A stretch of 64,000 nucleotides of DNA. Source: Firmicutes bacterium AM55-24TS. Its GTDB lineage: Bacteria; Bacillota; Clostridia; UBA1381. The stretch lies in contig QTVU01000005.1 in NCBI GenBank assembly GCA_003460745.1, forward strand, positions 1 to 64,000, written 5' to 3'. Of this stretch, positions 22,154 through 32,847 are shown in pieces; within the stretch, counting starts at the first letter, position 1, and the number at the start of each line of letters is the position of its first letter. The notes under the pieces are model-generated. The model ran no database searches and was not told the origin of the DNA. It saw only the letters and a program-made list of their open reading frames with translations. Both the position numbers and the translations under genes were made by a program.

Positions 22154-24004
22154 ATGGCACATCAAGCTATTTACAGAAAATGGCGTCCTATGGTGTTTGA
22201 GGACATTGTCGGTCAAGGCCATATTACACAAACTTTAAAAAATCAGATTTTAAACGACAAAATCGGTCATGCTTACCTATTCTGCGGAACGCGCGGAACA
22301 GGTAAAACAACTTGTGCAAAGGTTTTGTCGCGTGCAGTAAACTGCCTTAATCCGCATGACGGAAGTCCTTGCAACGAATGTGAAGTATGCAAAGGTATTT
22401 TGGACGGCAGTATTTTGGACGTTAAAGAAATTGACGCGGCGTCAAACAACGGTGTCGACAATATCCGCGAAATCCGTGACGATGTGCGTTATGTTTCCAC
22501 AAACGCAAAATACACGGTTTACATCATAGACGAGGTGCATATGCTTTCAACCGGTGCGTTTAATGCCCTTTTGAAAACACTTGAAGAACCTCCTGAGCAC
22601 GTTATATTTATTCTTGCAACGACTGAGGCTCACAAAGTACCTCAAACGATTTTATCAAGATGCCAAAGATTTGATTTTAAACGCATAAAGCCGTCGGATA
22701 TTATACTTCGTATGAAAGAAATCGCACACGGCGACAAGCTTAACATATCGGAGGACGCATACGAACTTTTGGGACGTCTTGCGGACGGTTCAATGCGTGA
22801 CGGGCTGAGCATACTTGAAAGAGTCGTTTCCGCCTGTGGTAATTCGATTACCGCCAAAAATATAACGGCTACTCTCGGCATTTCAACTGCCGAATCAATA
22901 TTTCAGATTACAGACGCCATTGAAAAAGGCGATGTAAATAAAATAATTTCCGTAATTGACAATGTTATGTCAGACGGTAAAGATTTAAGAGTGTTTATCG
23001 ACTCACTTATAAAGAATTTTCGCGATATGCTTATTTGTAAAATTACAGAAGATTCTTCCGCAATGCTTGACTACAATGCAGAAGATATGGTAAAATTAAA
23101 AGCGTTATCAGACAAAATGTCTTTTGAGAAGATTTCTCACGCAACATCGGTACTGTCCGACGCACAAGCCGATACTAAATGGATGAAGTCACCTCGTATA
23201 GTATATGAGTTGGCACTTATCAAACTTGCCAGACCCGAATATGACGATTCACCGTCAGCGGTTATGGACAGGCTTGCGTCATTGGAAAGCAAAGTTAAAA
23301 ACGGTGCCGTTACCGATACTTCTTCCCTATCCGAAAGAATTTCAAATCTTGAGGAAAAGGTAAAAAACGGTATAACGGTGCAGCCGACCGAAACGGTTAA
23401 AAAAAAAGAAGTAACCGAGAAGAAGAAAACTTCGGTCAGATTATATAACCCAATTCCGAAAGAAGAACTCACCTCCGACAATCCTATTGTCAAGGTTGCA
23501 AAGAATTGGGACAACATATCGCGAACGATGTGCAACTCGGCAGGTTACTTAAAAGCCGCTTTGATGAACAGAAATATAACCATTGATTCAGACGGTATTA
23601 TACTTTTGTTCAACCCCAAAGAGAAAGGTGCTTACAATATTGCGGCAGCGTACAAGGATAAAATGCAGGTTATTTTTAAACGTGCGTCCGGTACAGACTT
23701 TGCGGTAAAGGTTGCATACGAAAACGACATACAAGAAGAACTCGTTGATTTTTGGAACTTGCCCGGTGGCAACGGTGAAGTAAATGAACCGACAAAAGTA
23801 TCCGACGATCCCCTGGACAATCTTGTAGCGAATTTCGGTGAAATCGTTGAAAATGTAGACGAAAGTGAATTTATGGAATATGATTCCTCTAAGGATAACT
23901 TTTCACAGTCATCTCTTGACGATAACAATGACGAAGATGATGACAATGCTCCCGAAGAATTTTTGGAAGGCAAAGAATTATCCCCTGAGGATGATAATAA
24001 TTAA
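22154..24004 (+). CDS. dnaX: DNA polymerase III subunits gamma/tau
   Basis: 616 residues from ATG 22154 (GGAGG 7 nt upstream). An in-frame extension back to 22022 runs through the SRP RNA and is rejected. AAA+ clamp-loader motifs: HAYLFCGTRGTGKTTCAKVL (Walker A), zinc site CLNPHDGSPCNECEVC, VYIIDEVHMLSTGAFNALLK (Walker B), and sensor ILATTEAHKVPQTILSRCQR. The C-terminal 200 residues are a tau-like region with an acidic end. Loads the beta clamp in the replisome. Confidence 0.96.
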   Translation: MAHQAIYRKWRPMVFEDIVGQGHITQTLKNQILNDKIGHAYLFCGTRGTGKTTCAKVLSRAVNCLNPHDGSPCNECEVCKGILDGSILDVKEIDAASNNGVDNIREIRDDVRYVSTNAKYTVYIIDEVHMLSTGAFNALLKTLEEPPEHVIFILATTEAHKVPQTILSRCQRFDFKRIKPSDIILRMKEIAHGDKLNISEDAYELLGRLADGSMRDGLSILERVVSACGNSITAKNITATLGISTAESIFQITDAIEKGDVNKIISVIDNVMSDGKDLRVFIDSLIKNFRDMLICKITEDSSAMLDYNAEDMVKLKALSDKMSFEKISHATSVLSDAQADTKWMKSPRIVYELALIKLARPEYDDSPSAVMDRLASLESKVKNGAVTDTSSLSERISNLEEKVKNGITVQPTETVKKKEVTEKKKTSVRLYNPIPKEELTSDNPIVKVAKNWDNISRTMCNSAGYLKAALMNRNITIDSDGIILLFNPKEKGAYNIAAAYKDKMQVIFKRASGTDFAVKVAYENDIQEELVDFWNLPGGNGEVNEPTKVSDDPLDNLVANFGEIVENVDESEFMEYDSSKDNFSQSSLDDNNDEDDDNAPEEFLEGKELSPEDDNN

Positions 24005-24034
24005 TTTTAAAAACTAAGAAAGAGGTAAATTACA

Positions 24035-24388
24035 ATGGGAAAATACAAAGGTTTTGCAGGTTCAGGAATGAACGCTAATAAGAATATGAGCAACGTTATC
24101 AAGCAAGCTCAAAAAATGCAGGCTGAAATGGAAAAGGTTCAGGAAGAACTTGAAGATAAGGTTGTTGAAGGTACAGCTGGCGGCGGTGCAGTTACAGCTA
24201 CCGCTAACGGCAAGAAAGAAATTCTTTCACTTAAAATCAGTCCTGACGCTGTTGACCCTGAAGATATTGAAACACTTGAGGACCTTGTTATGGTTGCAGT
24301 CAACGATGCAGTCAAAAAGGCTGACGATATGATGGCTGAAGGTATGAGTGCCGTTACAGGCGGAATTAATATTCCGGGCTTATTCTAA
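24035..24388 (+). CDS. ybaB: YbaB/EbfC nucleoid-associated protein
   Basis: 117 residues, with QAQKMQAEMEKVQEELEDKV (coiled coil), AVTATANGKKEILSLKISPD and NDAVKKADDMMAEGMSAVTG. It binds DNA as a dimer. Strong AGAAAGAGG site; 30 bp after dnaX and directly before recR, the conserved dnaX-ybaB-recR order. Confidence 0.95.
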   Translation: MGKYKGFAGSGMNANKNMSNVIKQAQKMQAEMEKVQEELEDKVVEGTAGGGAVTATANGKKEILSLKISPDAVDPEDIETLEDLVMVAVNDAVKKADDMMAEGMSAVTGGINIPGLF

Positions 24389-24389
24389 T

Positions 24390-24986
24390 ATGCACGCAAC
24401 AGTCATTGAAAATTTAATTGAAAAATTTGAACAACTTCCCGGTATCGGCAGAAAAAGTGCAGAAAGAATTGCTTTTCACATTCTTGAACATATGTCAAAA
24501 GAGGACGCAGTTTCAATGTCTAACATAATCACAGAGGCGAAAGAAAAAATTACGCTTTGCCCTGTATGTCAAAATCTGACCGATACATCACCGTGTAAAA
24601 TATGTTCATCACCGAAACGCGATAATTCCGTTATATGTGTTGTCGAAAGTCCCGAAGATGTTTCGGCAATCGAGGCGACAAACGAATTTAACGGTCTTTA
24701 CCATGTACTTCACGGGTCATTGTCCCCTATGGACGGTATAACCCCCGATGACATAAAGATTAACGAGCTTTTACTCCGTCTTAGCGACAGTACAGTTAAG
24801 GAAGTCATTATGGCTACCAACCCAACCGTAAACGGCACAGCAACAGCAGTCTATATCTCTAAACTGCTTGCTCCGTTTGACGTAAAAGTTACCCGTATCG
24901 CACACGGTATTCCGATAGGAAGCGACCTCGAATATGCCGATAAGATTACTCTTATAAAGGCACTTGAGGGCAGACAAACTATGTAA
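24390..24986 (+). CDS. recR: Recombination mediator RecR
   Basis: 198 residues from ATG 24390, one base after the ybaB stop; the longer frame to 24348 lies in ybaB. HhH region: IEKFEQLPGIGRKSAERIAF; Cys4 zinc finger LCPVCQNLTDTSPCKICSS; Toprim VICVVESPEDVSAIEATNEF; C-end VTRIAHGIPIGSDLEYADKI. RecR with RecO/RecF loads RecA at gaps. There is no clear own ribosome-binding site, so it depends on ybaB translation. Confidence 0.96.
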   Translation: MHATVIENLIEKFEQLPGIGRKSAERIAFHILEHMSKEDAVSMSNIITEAKEKITLCPVCQNLTDTSPCKICSSPKRDNSVICVVESPEDVSAIEATNEFNGLYHVLHGSLSPMDGITPDDIKINELLLRLSDSTVKEVIMATNPTVNGTATAVYISKLLAPFDVKVTRIAHGIPIGSDLEYADKITLIKALEGRQTM

Positions 24987-24990
24987 ATAA

Positions 24991-25022
24991 AAATCCGATG
25001 AATTAAATTCATCGGATTTTTT
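24991..25022. terminator. Bidirectional terminator after recR
   Basis: AAATCCGATGAATT/AATTCATCGGATTT with T and A runs outside, serving recR and the converging gene at 25028. Confidence 0.88.
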
Positions 25023-25027
25023 GTATA

Positions 25028-27160
25028 TTACGAAAGTTTCAAGCTATTCAATGCCTTATCCAAAGCATTTTCGTAAACTGTATTCTTTTCACTTTCATTG
25101 CACGCTTTTATTACCGTAATCAGATTTTCACTGTCATATGGGATAAAATACATTGTATAATACACATTATTAACACCATTAATCGTTAAAACAAGATCAG
25201 CTTTATATCCCTTTTTGCCCATCAATGTTACTTCTTCAATTTCATTCGGCATTGAAATATTCAAATATGAACTTGAACTGTTAAGCATTCCTGCAATATT
25301 TTTATACATATATTCTTCCAAAGTATATGTGCTTTTATTTAATTTATCGTCGTAATATGACAACGACATCTTTTCTGCACGCAATGAACTGCCGTCAGCC
25401 GCACTTAACATAAGAGAAAAGTTAGGGAAAATCGCCGACAGTAATCCCGTTGTATCCATTCCATTCTTAGAACGATCCTTTGCCAACAGTAATCCCGTAT
25501 CTGTTTCGCTTACATTCCACAAGCAAGGATAATTGATACTGAAAATATCGCCTTTAAATTCATTTAGTACGTTCAACGCGTCAATATCACTATCGCTTTC
25601 AAGTGCGTCGCCCAATTCATTTATATTTATTTCTCCAGGCACAAACGACTTTATAACCGCGTCAGCACTTTCCTTAAATTCCTCCGCCTCTTCTTCTCTC
25701 TTATCATATCCGAGATTAATTTTATATCTAAAATCACCGTAATTCATATAATACGTTTTTTCGACATACTCATTTTCGTTCTCCGAATAATTCTCCTCAA
25801 AATAATATGCTTTAATCTGTCCGATTTGAGTTTCTTTTATTTCGGATATTTTATATTTTTCAGAATTAACGGTCTTTTCGTAATCATCACGGTTCTTTTT
25901 TGCCCAATCTGCGGCAGACTGCCTATTCGGATTAGAATATGTAGAAATCATAATCAGAGGATTTCTTACACTTGAATACGAACTGTAATAATACATATCG
26001 TCATAATCGTAACCATAGCTGTAATTAAAATTATCGTCCGTTTCAATGCTTGTCGGTTTTATGACTGTCACTTTATTGTAAAAACCGTAGTATTCGTTTA
26101 CAGACCAATCCTCATTTAATTTGATACTCCATCTGTAATTTCCGTCTACATATTCCGATTTTTCCTCTCCCGCAAGCTGTTTTTCAAGACCTATTTCGGC
26201 TACATCAACTGTATTTTTTTCGTCGCCGCCTTTATAATCAAATTCAAGCGAATTCAAAAACGCGGTAACATCAGTATTTTCTTTGGCAGTTTCAAAGTTT
26301 TCAAAACTTCGCTGTATTGTTATAAAATAAAAATACTCGTCTGTTTTATAAGCATATGCCTCTGTCACAGTATCAAGTCTTCTGTACTTTGTATACACAT
26401 ACTCAACGCCGTTATGCTCGCCCTTTCCTTTATCATACATTACATTTCGGTTGTAACTTGATAAATATGATTTTTGCATTGAAAGATAATATTGTTCTAA
26501 AGAACTGGTTCCGTCGTTTTTCTGACTTCTTAATGTGAATGATATATCATTCATTGAAAATCTGTAACTACTGCCGTAACTGCTCTCGGACATATCAAAA
26601 TTATCTGTCTTTGTAAAGCGCCAATGTTCCTTTGAATTACCGATTTTTTCTTTCTCGGTATACTTAAACAACAGCTTGTAATTCACTCCCGAATCCAGAC
26701 CGCCTGCCGAAACAATTACAATTTCTCCGCTTTCGCTGTTGTATGTTACGTCTGCACCAAGCGCCTCCGAAACAAATCTCAACGGTGCCATTACAGTTCC
26801 GTTATCACTGATTGTAACAGCTGAACTCATAGTCAACGTCTGTCCTGCAACGTCAACTTCCGTTGAATTTAATGTATACTTAATTTCAACATCATCATAA
26901 GTCACCGAATAAACTCCGTCTTTTTCGGTTATTTCGCCGCCGAGTGCATTTACCAGCGCATACATATCAACCATTGTATCACCGTTTTGATTGACATACG
27001 GTGCGGCTGAAACAGACATTCCCTCATCATTTAGCGTAACACTGCCACTACTTACGTTCACCTTAACAGTATTCACTATAAGGCTGTCACTATCCGCCAC
27101 AGCGCTGACTGACGACAATATCATCGCCACACATATCATCAAAGAAATAAACTTTTTCAT
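25028..27160 (-). CDS. Exported protein with copper-amine-oxidase-like stalk domain (710 aa)
   Basis: Signal peptide MKKFISLMICVAMILSSVSA. Residues about 30-155 are the stalk domain (VNQNGDTMVDMYALVNALGG, VTISDNGTVMAPLRFVSEAL, GADVTYNSESGEIVIV). The remainder is Tyr/Ser/Asp-rich beta-structured sequence with two similar units (KLNEDWSVNEYYGFYNKVTV...; FSINYPCLWNVSETDTGLLL...), each like the PsbP/DUF1795-type surface domains that recognise a protein's fold rather than an enzyme. Function unknown. It lies 12 bp after the htrA-like gene and is probably co-transcribed. Confidence 0.82.
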   Translation of the reverse strand: MKKFISLMICVAMILSSVSAVADSDSLIVNTVKVNVSSGSVTLNDEGMSVSAAPYVNQNGDTMVDMYALVNALGGEITEKDGVYSVTYDDVEIKYTLNSTEVDVAGQTLTMSSAVTISDNGTVMAPLRFVSEALGADVTYNSESGEIVIVSAGGLDSGVNYKLLFKYTEKEKIGNSKEHWRFTKTDNFDMSESSYGSSYRFSMNDISFTLRSQKNDGTSSLEQYYLSMQKSYLSSYNRNVMYDKGKGEHNGVEYVYTKYRRLDTVTEAYAYKTDEYFYFITIQRSFENFETAKENTDVTAFLNSLEFDYKGGDEKNTVDVAEIGLEKQLAGEEKSEYVDGNYRWSIKLNEDWSVNEYYGFYNKVTVIKPTSIETDDNFNYSYGYDYDDMYYYSSYSSVRNPLIMISTYSNPNRQSAADWAKKNRDDYEKTVNSEKYKISEIKETQIGQIKAYYFEENYSENENEYVEKTYYMNYGDFRYKINLGYDKREEEAEEFKESADAVIKSFVPGEININELGDALESDSDIDALNVLNEFKGDIFSINYPCLWNVSETDTGLLLAKDRSKNGMDTTGLLSAIFPNFSLMLSAADGSSLRAEKMSLSYYDDKLNKSTYTLEEYMYKNIAGMLNSSSSYLNISMPNEIEEVTLMGKKGYKADLVLTINGVNNVYYTMYFIPYDSENLITVIKACNESEKNTVYENALDKALNSLKLS

Positions 27161-27172
27161 ATCATTCGCCCC

Positions 27173-28309
27173 CTATTCCGTTTTAGCTTTTTCGTCAAGA
27201 ACTATATCTGCATACTTGATTTCACCGTTGGTTTTCACACCTACTTTGACAGTATCGCCCGGAAGATAATTCTTCATCAATTCGTTAAGTTCAACTATAC
27301 TGTTTATCGCAACATCATCGACCGAAACCAACACGTCACCGTTCTTAAACGACGCCTTTGCAAGAGGTGATGATTTTTCAAGTCCTTTTATTGTAAGTCC
27401 TGCCTCTGACGGAACTCCCAGCTCTGCAAGCCAGTCCTCTTGGAACTCTGCACCAAATGATATATGTCTGACTTTTCCGTACAATTCAAACTGATTAAGT
27501 ACATACTTAACTGTATCAACAGGAACTGCAAAATTAGTATTTGTACCCGAATATCCGCTTGATGTAATACCAACAAGCTCACCGTTCATATTAATAAGTG
27601 CACCGCCCGAATTTCCGTGAGTAATAGCCGTATCTGTCTGAACAAGTCTGTACGGCTCGCCGACACTTCTGTTTAGTCCGCTTATATGCCCTACCGTTGC
27701 GGAATTACGCAATGAAAACGTTATCGGTGTTCCTATTGCTATAACCTGTTTACCAACAACAATATCTTCACTGTTTGCGAATTTCACAACTGGCAAACCA
27801 ATCTTTTTTATTTTAACAACCGCAAGGTCTGTATCTTCATCTATATATTTCAGTTGCGCCTCATAGCCTTTTCCGTCATTCATCACAACTAAAATCGTGT
27901 TCATATTTTTTACAACGTGTGCATTGGTAAGAATTTCACCGCCGGTCTTTATTATAACACCCGAACCGCTCATAATACCCTCTTGCGAGCCGTAATAGCT
28001 TTCCGTCTTACCGCGCCCGATAATTCCGACCACTGACGGACTTACCGATTCAATCACCGAAGGAATTAATTCATCATCACTAAGCGAATTTGATATATTA
28101 ATGCCTGCTGTCTGCGTTTCCTCGTTCCATGAAACCTCTGCTCCGGCGGCCTCAAAAACACCTCTAAGCGGTACATACGTTTTGTCGTCGATTATTACCG
28201 CGTCAGTATCTATCTGCGTTCCGTTCACTTCAACATTCGGTGCCGCCATTGCAGTTTGCGACAAAAGCAATGCAGAAATCATGCACGCAAAAACTATTTT
28301 TCTTTTCAT
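27173..28309 (-). CDS. HtrA/DegP-like S1C serine protease with N-terminal stalk domain and PDZ
   Basis: 378 residues. Signal peptide (residues 1-22); one-repeat stalk domain (NVEVNGTQIDTDAVIIDDKT, YVPLRGVFEAAGAEVSW); trypsin-like protease with triad His131 (LTNAHVV), Asp161 (DTDLAVVKI) and Ser234 (HGNSGGALIN); C-terminal PDZ (GLTIKGLEKSSPLAKASFKN, GDVLVSVDDVAINSIVELNE). Such proteases degrade misfolded envelope proteins. The membrane anchor typical of Bacillota HtrA is replaced by a signal peptide and stalk domain, so the enzyme is probably secreted or wall-associated. Confidence 0.93.
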   Translation of the reverse strand: MKRKIVFACMISALLLSQTAMAAPNVEVNGTQIDTDAVIIDDKTYVPLRGVFEAAGAEVSWNEETQTAGINISNSLSDDELIPSVIESVSPSVVGIIGRGKTESYYGSQEGIMSGSGVIIKTGGEILTNAHVVKNMNTILVVMNDGKGYEAQLKYIDEDTDLAVVKIKKIGLPVVKFANSEDIVVGKQVIAIGTPITFSLRNSATVGHISGLNRSVGEPYRLVQTDTAITHGNSGGALINMNGELVGITSSGYSGTNTNFAVPVDTVKYVLNQFELYGKVRHISFGAEFQEDWLAELGVPSEAGLTIKGLEKSSPLAKASFKNGDVLVSVDDVAINSIVELNELMKNYLPGDTVKVGVKTNGEIKYADIVLDEKAKTE

Positions 28310-28346
28310 TTGTCATCCCCTCCGATTTTATCTATTTTGTACAAAT

Positions 28347-28375
28347 ATAATATCATTTTCCAATTTATTTGTCAA
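28347..28375 (-). promoter_or_regulatory. Promoter of the htrA-like operon
   Basis: Minus strand TTGACA (28370-28375), 17 bp, TATTAT (28347-28352); GGAGGGGATG precedes the start at 28309. Confidence 0.82.
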
Positions 28376-28440
28376 TATTTTCAACAAATTTTAATTATAC
28401 GATTTTATGTAAAATCATTATGAACATAATCAAACTTTAC

Positions 28441-28469
28441 TTGACTAATTTCTTATTAGAATGTATAAT
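28441..28469 (+). promoter_or_regulatory. Promoter of the activase-like gene
   Basis: TTGACT (28441-28446), 17 bp, TATAAT (28464-28469), 48 bp before ATG 28517. Confidence 0.85.
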
Positions 28470-28516
28470 AGAATAGAATAATTTTATACTCTACAATATG
28501 TGAGGGGGTTACATTG

Positions 28517-31500
28517 ATGAGTAGACTACATATGGGTATTGATGTAGGCTCAACAACAGTTAAAGTTGTTGTGCTTGATGAAAACAATAATACTTTATTT
28601 GCAGAATACAGACGTCATTTTTCAGATATAAAAAGCACCGTTAAAGGCCTTTTTGCAGAAGTCAAGGAGGTTGTCAAAAACGAACAGTTCACTGTTGTTA
28701 TAACAGGTTCGGGCGGTCTTTTACTTTCAAAAATGCTTGACTTGCCTTTTGTACAAGAGGTTATAGCAAACAAAACAGCTATAAAAACATTTATGCCTGA
28801 AACAGATGTTGTTATTGAACTTGGTGGTGAGGACGCGAAAATCCTTTATCTTTCGGGCGGACTTGAGCAAAGAATGAACGGCACTTGTGCCGGCGGTACA
28901 GGTTCTTTTATTGACCAAATGTCTATACTTTTAAAAACAGATGCAGACGGTCTTAATGCACTTGCCGAAAAGCACACTATTATTTACCCTATCGCCGCCC
29001 GTTGCGGTGTTTTCGCAAAATCGGACGTTCAGCCGCTTTTAAACGAGGGTGCAGCACGTGAAGATATTGCCGCGTCAATTCTTCAAGCCGTTGTAACTCA
29101 GACAATCAGCGGTCTTGCACAAGGCAGACCTATAAAGGGCAATATCGTATTTCTTGGAGGTCCTTTGCACTTCTTACCTCAGCTAAGACGTCAGTTTGAG
29201 GAAACTTTAAAGGACAATGCGAAGTCTTTCAAAACTCCTGAAAACGCACAGCTGTTCGTGGCAATCGGTGCGGCACTTATGTACGAAGACAAGACTTCCG
29301 ACATAGACACACTTATTTCACAGCTTGCAAGCGCAAAATCGGTTGACGCAGAAATCACGCGTATGCGCAAGCTGTTTGAAACAGAGGAAGAACGCAAGGA
29401 ATTTTTCGACAGACACGGCAAAGACGTTGCAAGACGTAAGGATATTTCAACCGCAAACGGTCCTGTATTCCTTGGTCTTGACGTTGGTTCAACGACTATC
29501 AAAGCCGCACTTATTAACGAGGACGGCGATATTCTTTATGATTATTACGGCAAAAACGAAGGCAGTCCTATTACCTGCGGTATAAAAATACTTCGTGAAT
29601 TGTATTCAAAATTGCCGAAATCGGCTTATATCGCAAATGCCTGTACAACAGGTTACGGCGAACTTTTATTAAAGACTGCTTTCAGAATTGAAGAAGGCGA
29701 AATCGAAACTATCGCCCACTACAAAGCCGCAAATTATTTTTCACCGGGTGTTGATTTTATCATCGACATCGGCGGTCAGGATATGAAATGTATGAAAATC
29801 AGAAACGGCGTAATCGACAGTATTATGCTTAACGAGGCCTGTTCATCGGGCTGTGGTTCATTCATTCAGACATTTGCGGAAAGTTTGGGACTTGATACAA
29901 TATCATTCTCACAAGAAGCGCTTGTGGCAGACAATCCCGTTGACCTTGGTACGCGTTGTACGGTTTTTATGAATTCGCGTGTTAAACAAGCCCAAAAAGA
30001 GGGTGCGACTGTCGGTGACATCAGTGCAGGTCTTTCCTATTCCGTTGTCAGAAACGCTCTTTACAAGGTTATAAAACTTCGTGACCCCGAACAAATGGGT
30101 ACTAATATCGTTGTTCAAGGCGGTACTTTCAACAACAACGCTATACTTCGTTGCTTTGAACTTTTGACAGGCAAAAATGTTGTCCGTCCGGATATTGCAG
30201 GCATTATGGGTGCGTTCGGCTCGGCGCTTATTGCAAAAGAACGTTGGAACGGCGGTGAATGTGATATTCTTCGTGTTGACGAACTTGATTCGTTCACATT
30301 CGATACTTCACTTACACGTTGTCAAAAGTGTAACAACCACTGTCAGCTTACAATAACAAAATTTTCTGACGGAAGTCAGTTTGTATCGGGTAACCGTTGT
30401 GAACGCGGTGCCGGACTTGAAAAAGCCAAAAAGCAAATGCCTAATCTTTATGATTATAAATACAAACGTGCATTTGCATACAAGCCGTTAAAGGCAGAGA
30501 ATGCACCAAACGGTGTTATCGGTATACCGCGTGTACTTAATATATATGAAAACTATCCGCTATGGTTTACATTCTTTACTGAGCTTGGTTTCTCCGTAAG
30601 AATTTCCGGCAGAAGTACGCACGACCTTTACGAAAAAGGTATCGACTCGATACCGAGTGAAAGTGCTTGCTACCCTGCAAAACTTGTGCACGGTCATATT
30701 CAAGACCTTATCGACAAGGGCATAAAAACGATTTTTTACCCTTGTATTCCGTATGAGCAGATAGAATATTCGGACGCAGGCAATCACTTCAACTGTCCTA
30801 TGGTAACATCTTATCCGGAAGTTATCTACAACAATATGGACGTTGTACGTCAAAGCGATATTAACTTCTTATATCCGTTTATCAACCTTGCCGACAAGCC
30901 GTCGTTTAAACGTCAAATGATGAAAGCGTTGCACGATTACAGCTTTACAAAAACAGAAATTGACAATGCTTCTGAAAAGGCTTTTGCCGAACTTCAGCAT
31001 TACAAGCAAGACATCAGAAATAAGGGTGAAGAAGTTTTAAAGTGGCTTGACGAACACGATGAACGTGCTATCGTACTTGCCGGCAGACCGTATCATATCG
31101 ACCCTGAAATCAATCACGGTATTCCGGATATGATTACATCACTCGGCTTTGCCGTTCTTACAGAGGACAGTGTTGCACATCTCGGTCATCTTGAACGTGA
31201 TATCAGAGTTGTTGACCAATGGGCATACCATACAAGACTTTACGAATCAGCGGCACAGGTTATCAAAAATCCGCGTCTTGAGCTAATTCAGCTTAATTCG
31301 TTCGGCTGCGGTCTTGACGCAGTTACGACCGACCAAGTACAGGAAATTTTGCAGTCACACGAAAAGATTTATACGACATTGAAAATAGATGAGGTTTCAA
31401 ATCTCGGTACTGCAAGAATAAGAGTTCGTTCGCTTAAAGCGGCAGTCAAGGAACGTGATGATAACGACTTTATTCCGCATAAAATTGATGATTACACAAT

Positions 31501-32815
31501 TAACAGAGTTAAGTTTACAGAGGAAGAACGCAAAAAGCATACTATAATCTTCCCTCAAATGAGTCCTACCCACTTCGGACTTTTCGAGGCGGTTATGCGT
31601 GCAAACGGTTACAATGCACTTGTGCTTGAACACGCAACGGCAGAGGACGTTGAGGCCGGTTTAAAGAGCGTTAATAACGACGCTTGTTATCCGTCAATTA
31701 TGGTAACAGGTCAGCTTGTCAATGCGTTTACAAGCGGCAAATGTGACCCGAACAACACTTCCGTTATGATTACACAAACAGGCGGCGGCTGTCGTGCGAC
31801 TAACTATATCGCCTTTCTTCGTAAGGCACTTAAAGAGGCAGGCTATCCGAATGTTCCCGTAATTTCGCTTAACGTTTCTGGTCTTGAGGGCAATCCCGGA
31901 TTTAAGATTACTCCAAAACTTGTTGACGGTCTTTTAAAGGCTTGTACTTGGGGTGACTTATTGCTTGCCGTTACACTTCGTATCCGTCCTTACGAGGTAA
32001 ACGAGGGCGAAACAAATGCGGTACACGAAAAGTGGCAAAAGCGTTTGTACAGCGATATTATTAATAATAACCGTAAACAGCTTAAACTTAAAAAGGTTAT
32101 TGATGAAATAATCGCAGACTTTGACGCAATCGAAATTGATGAAACAGTCAAAAAGCCAAAAGTCGGCGTGGTCGGTGAAATTCTTGTTAAGTTCCACCCT
32201 GACGCAAATAACAATATTATTGATGTTATTGAGTCGGAGGGCGGTGAGGCAGTTATGCCGGGACTTGCGGACTTTATGCTTTATTGCTTGTATAACAACA
32301 ACTTCAAGCGTGATAATCTTGGCTCTAAGCGTTCAACCGCCGCACTTTGCAATCTTGCAATTTGGGGTATTGAAAGTTTCAGAAAGCATATGGCAAAGGT
32401 TATGAATAACAATCCTAAGTTCCGTATGCGTTCACCGAAACATATCGCGGATATTGCTGAGGGTGCAAAGCACGTTTTACAGCTTGGTCACTGCACAGGT
32501 GAGGGTTGGTTCCTGACAGGCGAAATGATTGAGCTTATAAATTCGGGTGTTCCGAATATCGCTTGTGTTCAGCCGTTTGCTTGCTTGCCTAACCACGTTA
32601 CAGGTAAGGGTATGATTAAGGAACTTCGCAGACAGTACCCGCAAGCCAATATCGTTGCGGTTGACTACGACCCAGGTGCAAGTGAAGTTAATCAGCTTAA
32701 CCGTATTAAACTTATGCTTGCAGTCGCTTTTGAAAATATGAAAAAAGACGAAATGTACGACTCTGTTATGCCAAAGAAAACAGAAGTCAGAGAAACTGTT
32801 AAAATAGAAAAGTAA
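28517..32815 (+). CDS. Large 2-hydroxyacyl-CoA dehydratase activase-related protein (BadF/BcrA type)
   Basis: 1432 residues. Two ASKHA ATPase domains in tandem: residues 1-265 ([34 protein letters not shown]) and about 320-580 ([40 protein letters not shown]); each has the Cys-containing loop that in HgdC/BcrA-type activators helps hold the shared [4Fe-4S] cluster. Next comes a Cys cluster ([20 protein letters not shown]...NRCERGAG), a DUF2229-like part and an HgdB-like C-terminal part. Known activators pass low-potential electrons to dehydratases using ATP. No dehydratase gene lies nearby, so the partner and substrate are unknown. ATG 28517 follows GAGGGGGT. Confidence 0.92.
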   Translation: MSRLHMGIDVGSTTVKVVVLDENNNTLFAEYRRHFSDIKSTVKGLFAEVKEVVKNEQFTVVITGSGGLLLSKMLDLPFVQEVIANKTAIKTFMPETDVVIELGGEDAKILYLSGGLEQRMNGTCAGGTGSFIDQMSILLKTDADGLNALAEKHTIIYPIAARCGVFAKSDVQPLLNEGAAREDIAASILQAVVTQTISGLAQGRPIKGNIVFLGGPLHFLPQLRRQFEETLKDNAKSFKTPENAQLFVAIGAALMYEDKTSDIDTLISQLASAKSVDAEITRMRKLFETEEERKEFFDRHGKDVARRKDISTANGPVFLGLDVGSTTIKAALINEDGDILYDYYGKNEGSPITCGIKILRELYSKLPKSAYIANACTTGYGELLLKTAFRIEEGEIETIAHYKAANYFSPGVDFIIDIGGQDMKCMKIRNGVIDSIMLNEACSSGCGSFIQTFAESLGLDTISFSQEALVADNPVDLGTRCTVFMNSRVKQAQKEGATVGDISAGLSYSVVRNALYKVIKLRDPEQMGTNIVVQGGTFNNNAILRCFELLTGKNVVRPDIAGIMGAFGSALIAKERWNGGECDILRVDELDSFTFDTSLTRCQKCNNHCQLTITKFSDGSQFVSGNRCERGAGLEKAKKQMPNLYDYKYKRAFAYKPLKAENAPNGVIGIPRVLNIYENYPLWFTFFTELGFSVRISGRSTHDLYEKGIDSIPSESACYPAKLVHGHIQDLIDKGIKTIFYPCIPYEQIEYSDAGNHFNCPMVTSYPEVIYNNMDVVRQSDINFLYPFINLADKPSFKRQMMKALHDYSFTKTEIDNASEKAFAELQHYKQDIRNKGEEVLKWLDEHDERAIVLAGRPYHIDPEINHGIPDMITSLGFAVLTEDSVAHLGHLERDIRVVDQWAYHTRLYESAAQVIKNPRLELIQLNSFGCGLDAVTTDQVQEILQSHEKIYTTLKIDEVSNLGTARIRVRSLKAAVKERDDNDFIPHKIDDYTINRVKFTEEERKKHTIIFPQMSPTHFGLFEAVMRANGYNALVLEHATAEDVEAGLKSVNNDACYPSIMVTGQLVNAFTSGKCDPNNTSVMITQTGGGCRATNYIAFLRKALKEAGYPNVPVISLNVSGLEGNPGFKITPKLVDGLLKACTWGDLLLAVTLRIRPYEVNEGETNAVHEKWQKRLYSDIINNNRKQLKLKKVIDEIIADFDAIEIDETVKKPKVGVVGEILVKFHPDANNNIIDVIESEGGEAVMPGLADFMLYCLYNNNFKRDNLGSKRSTAALCNLAIWGIESFRKHMAKVMNNNPKFRMRSPKHIADIAEGAKHVLQLGHCTGEGWFLTGEMIELINSGVPNIACVQPFACLPNHVTGKGMIKELRRQYPQANIVAVDYDPGASEVNQLNRIKLMLAVAFENMKKDEMYDSVMPKKTEVRETVKIEK

Positions 32816-32818
32816 CAT

Positions 32819-32846
32819 AAAAAAAGCACCTTTCGGTGCTTTTTTT
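32819..32846. terminator. Bidirectional terminator after the activase-like gene
   Basis: AAAAGCACC-TTTC-GGTGCTTTTTTT, between converging genes. Confidence 0.9.
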
Positions 32847-32847
32847 G

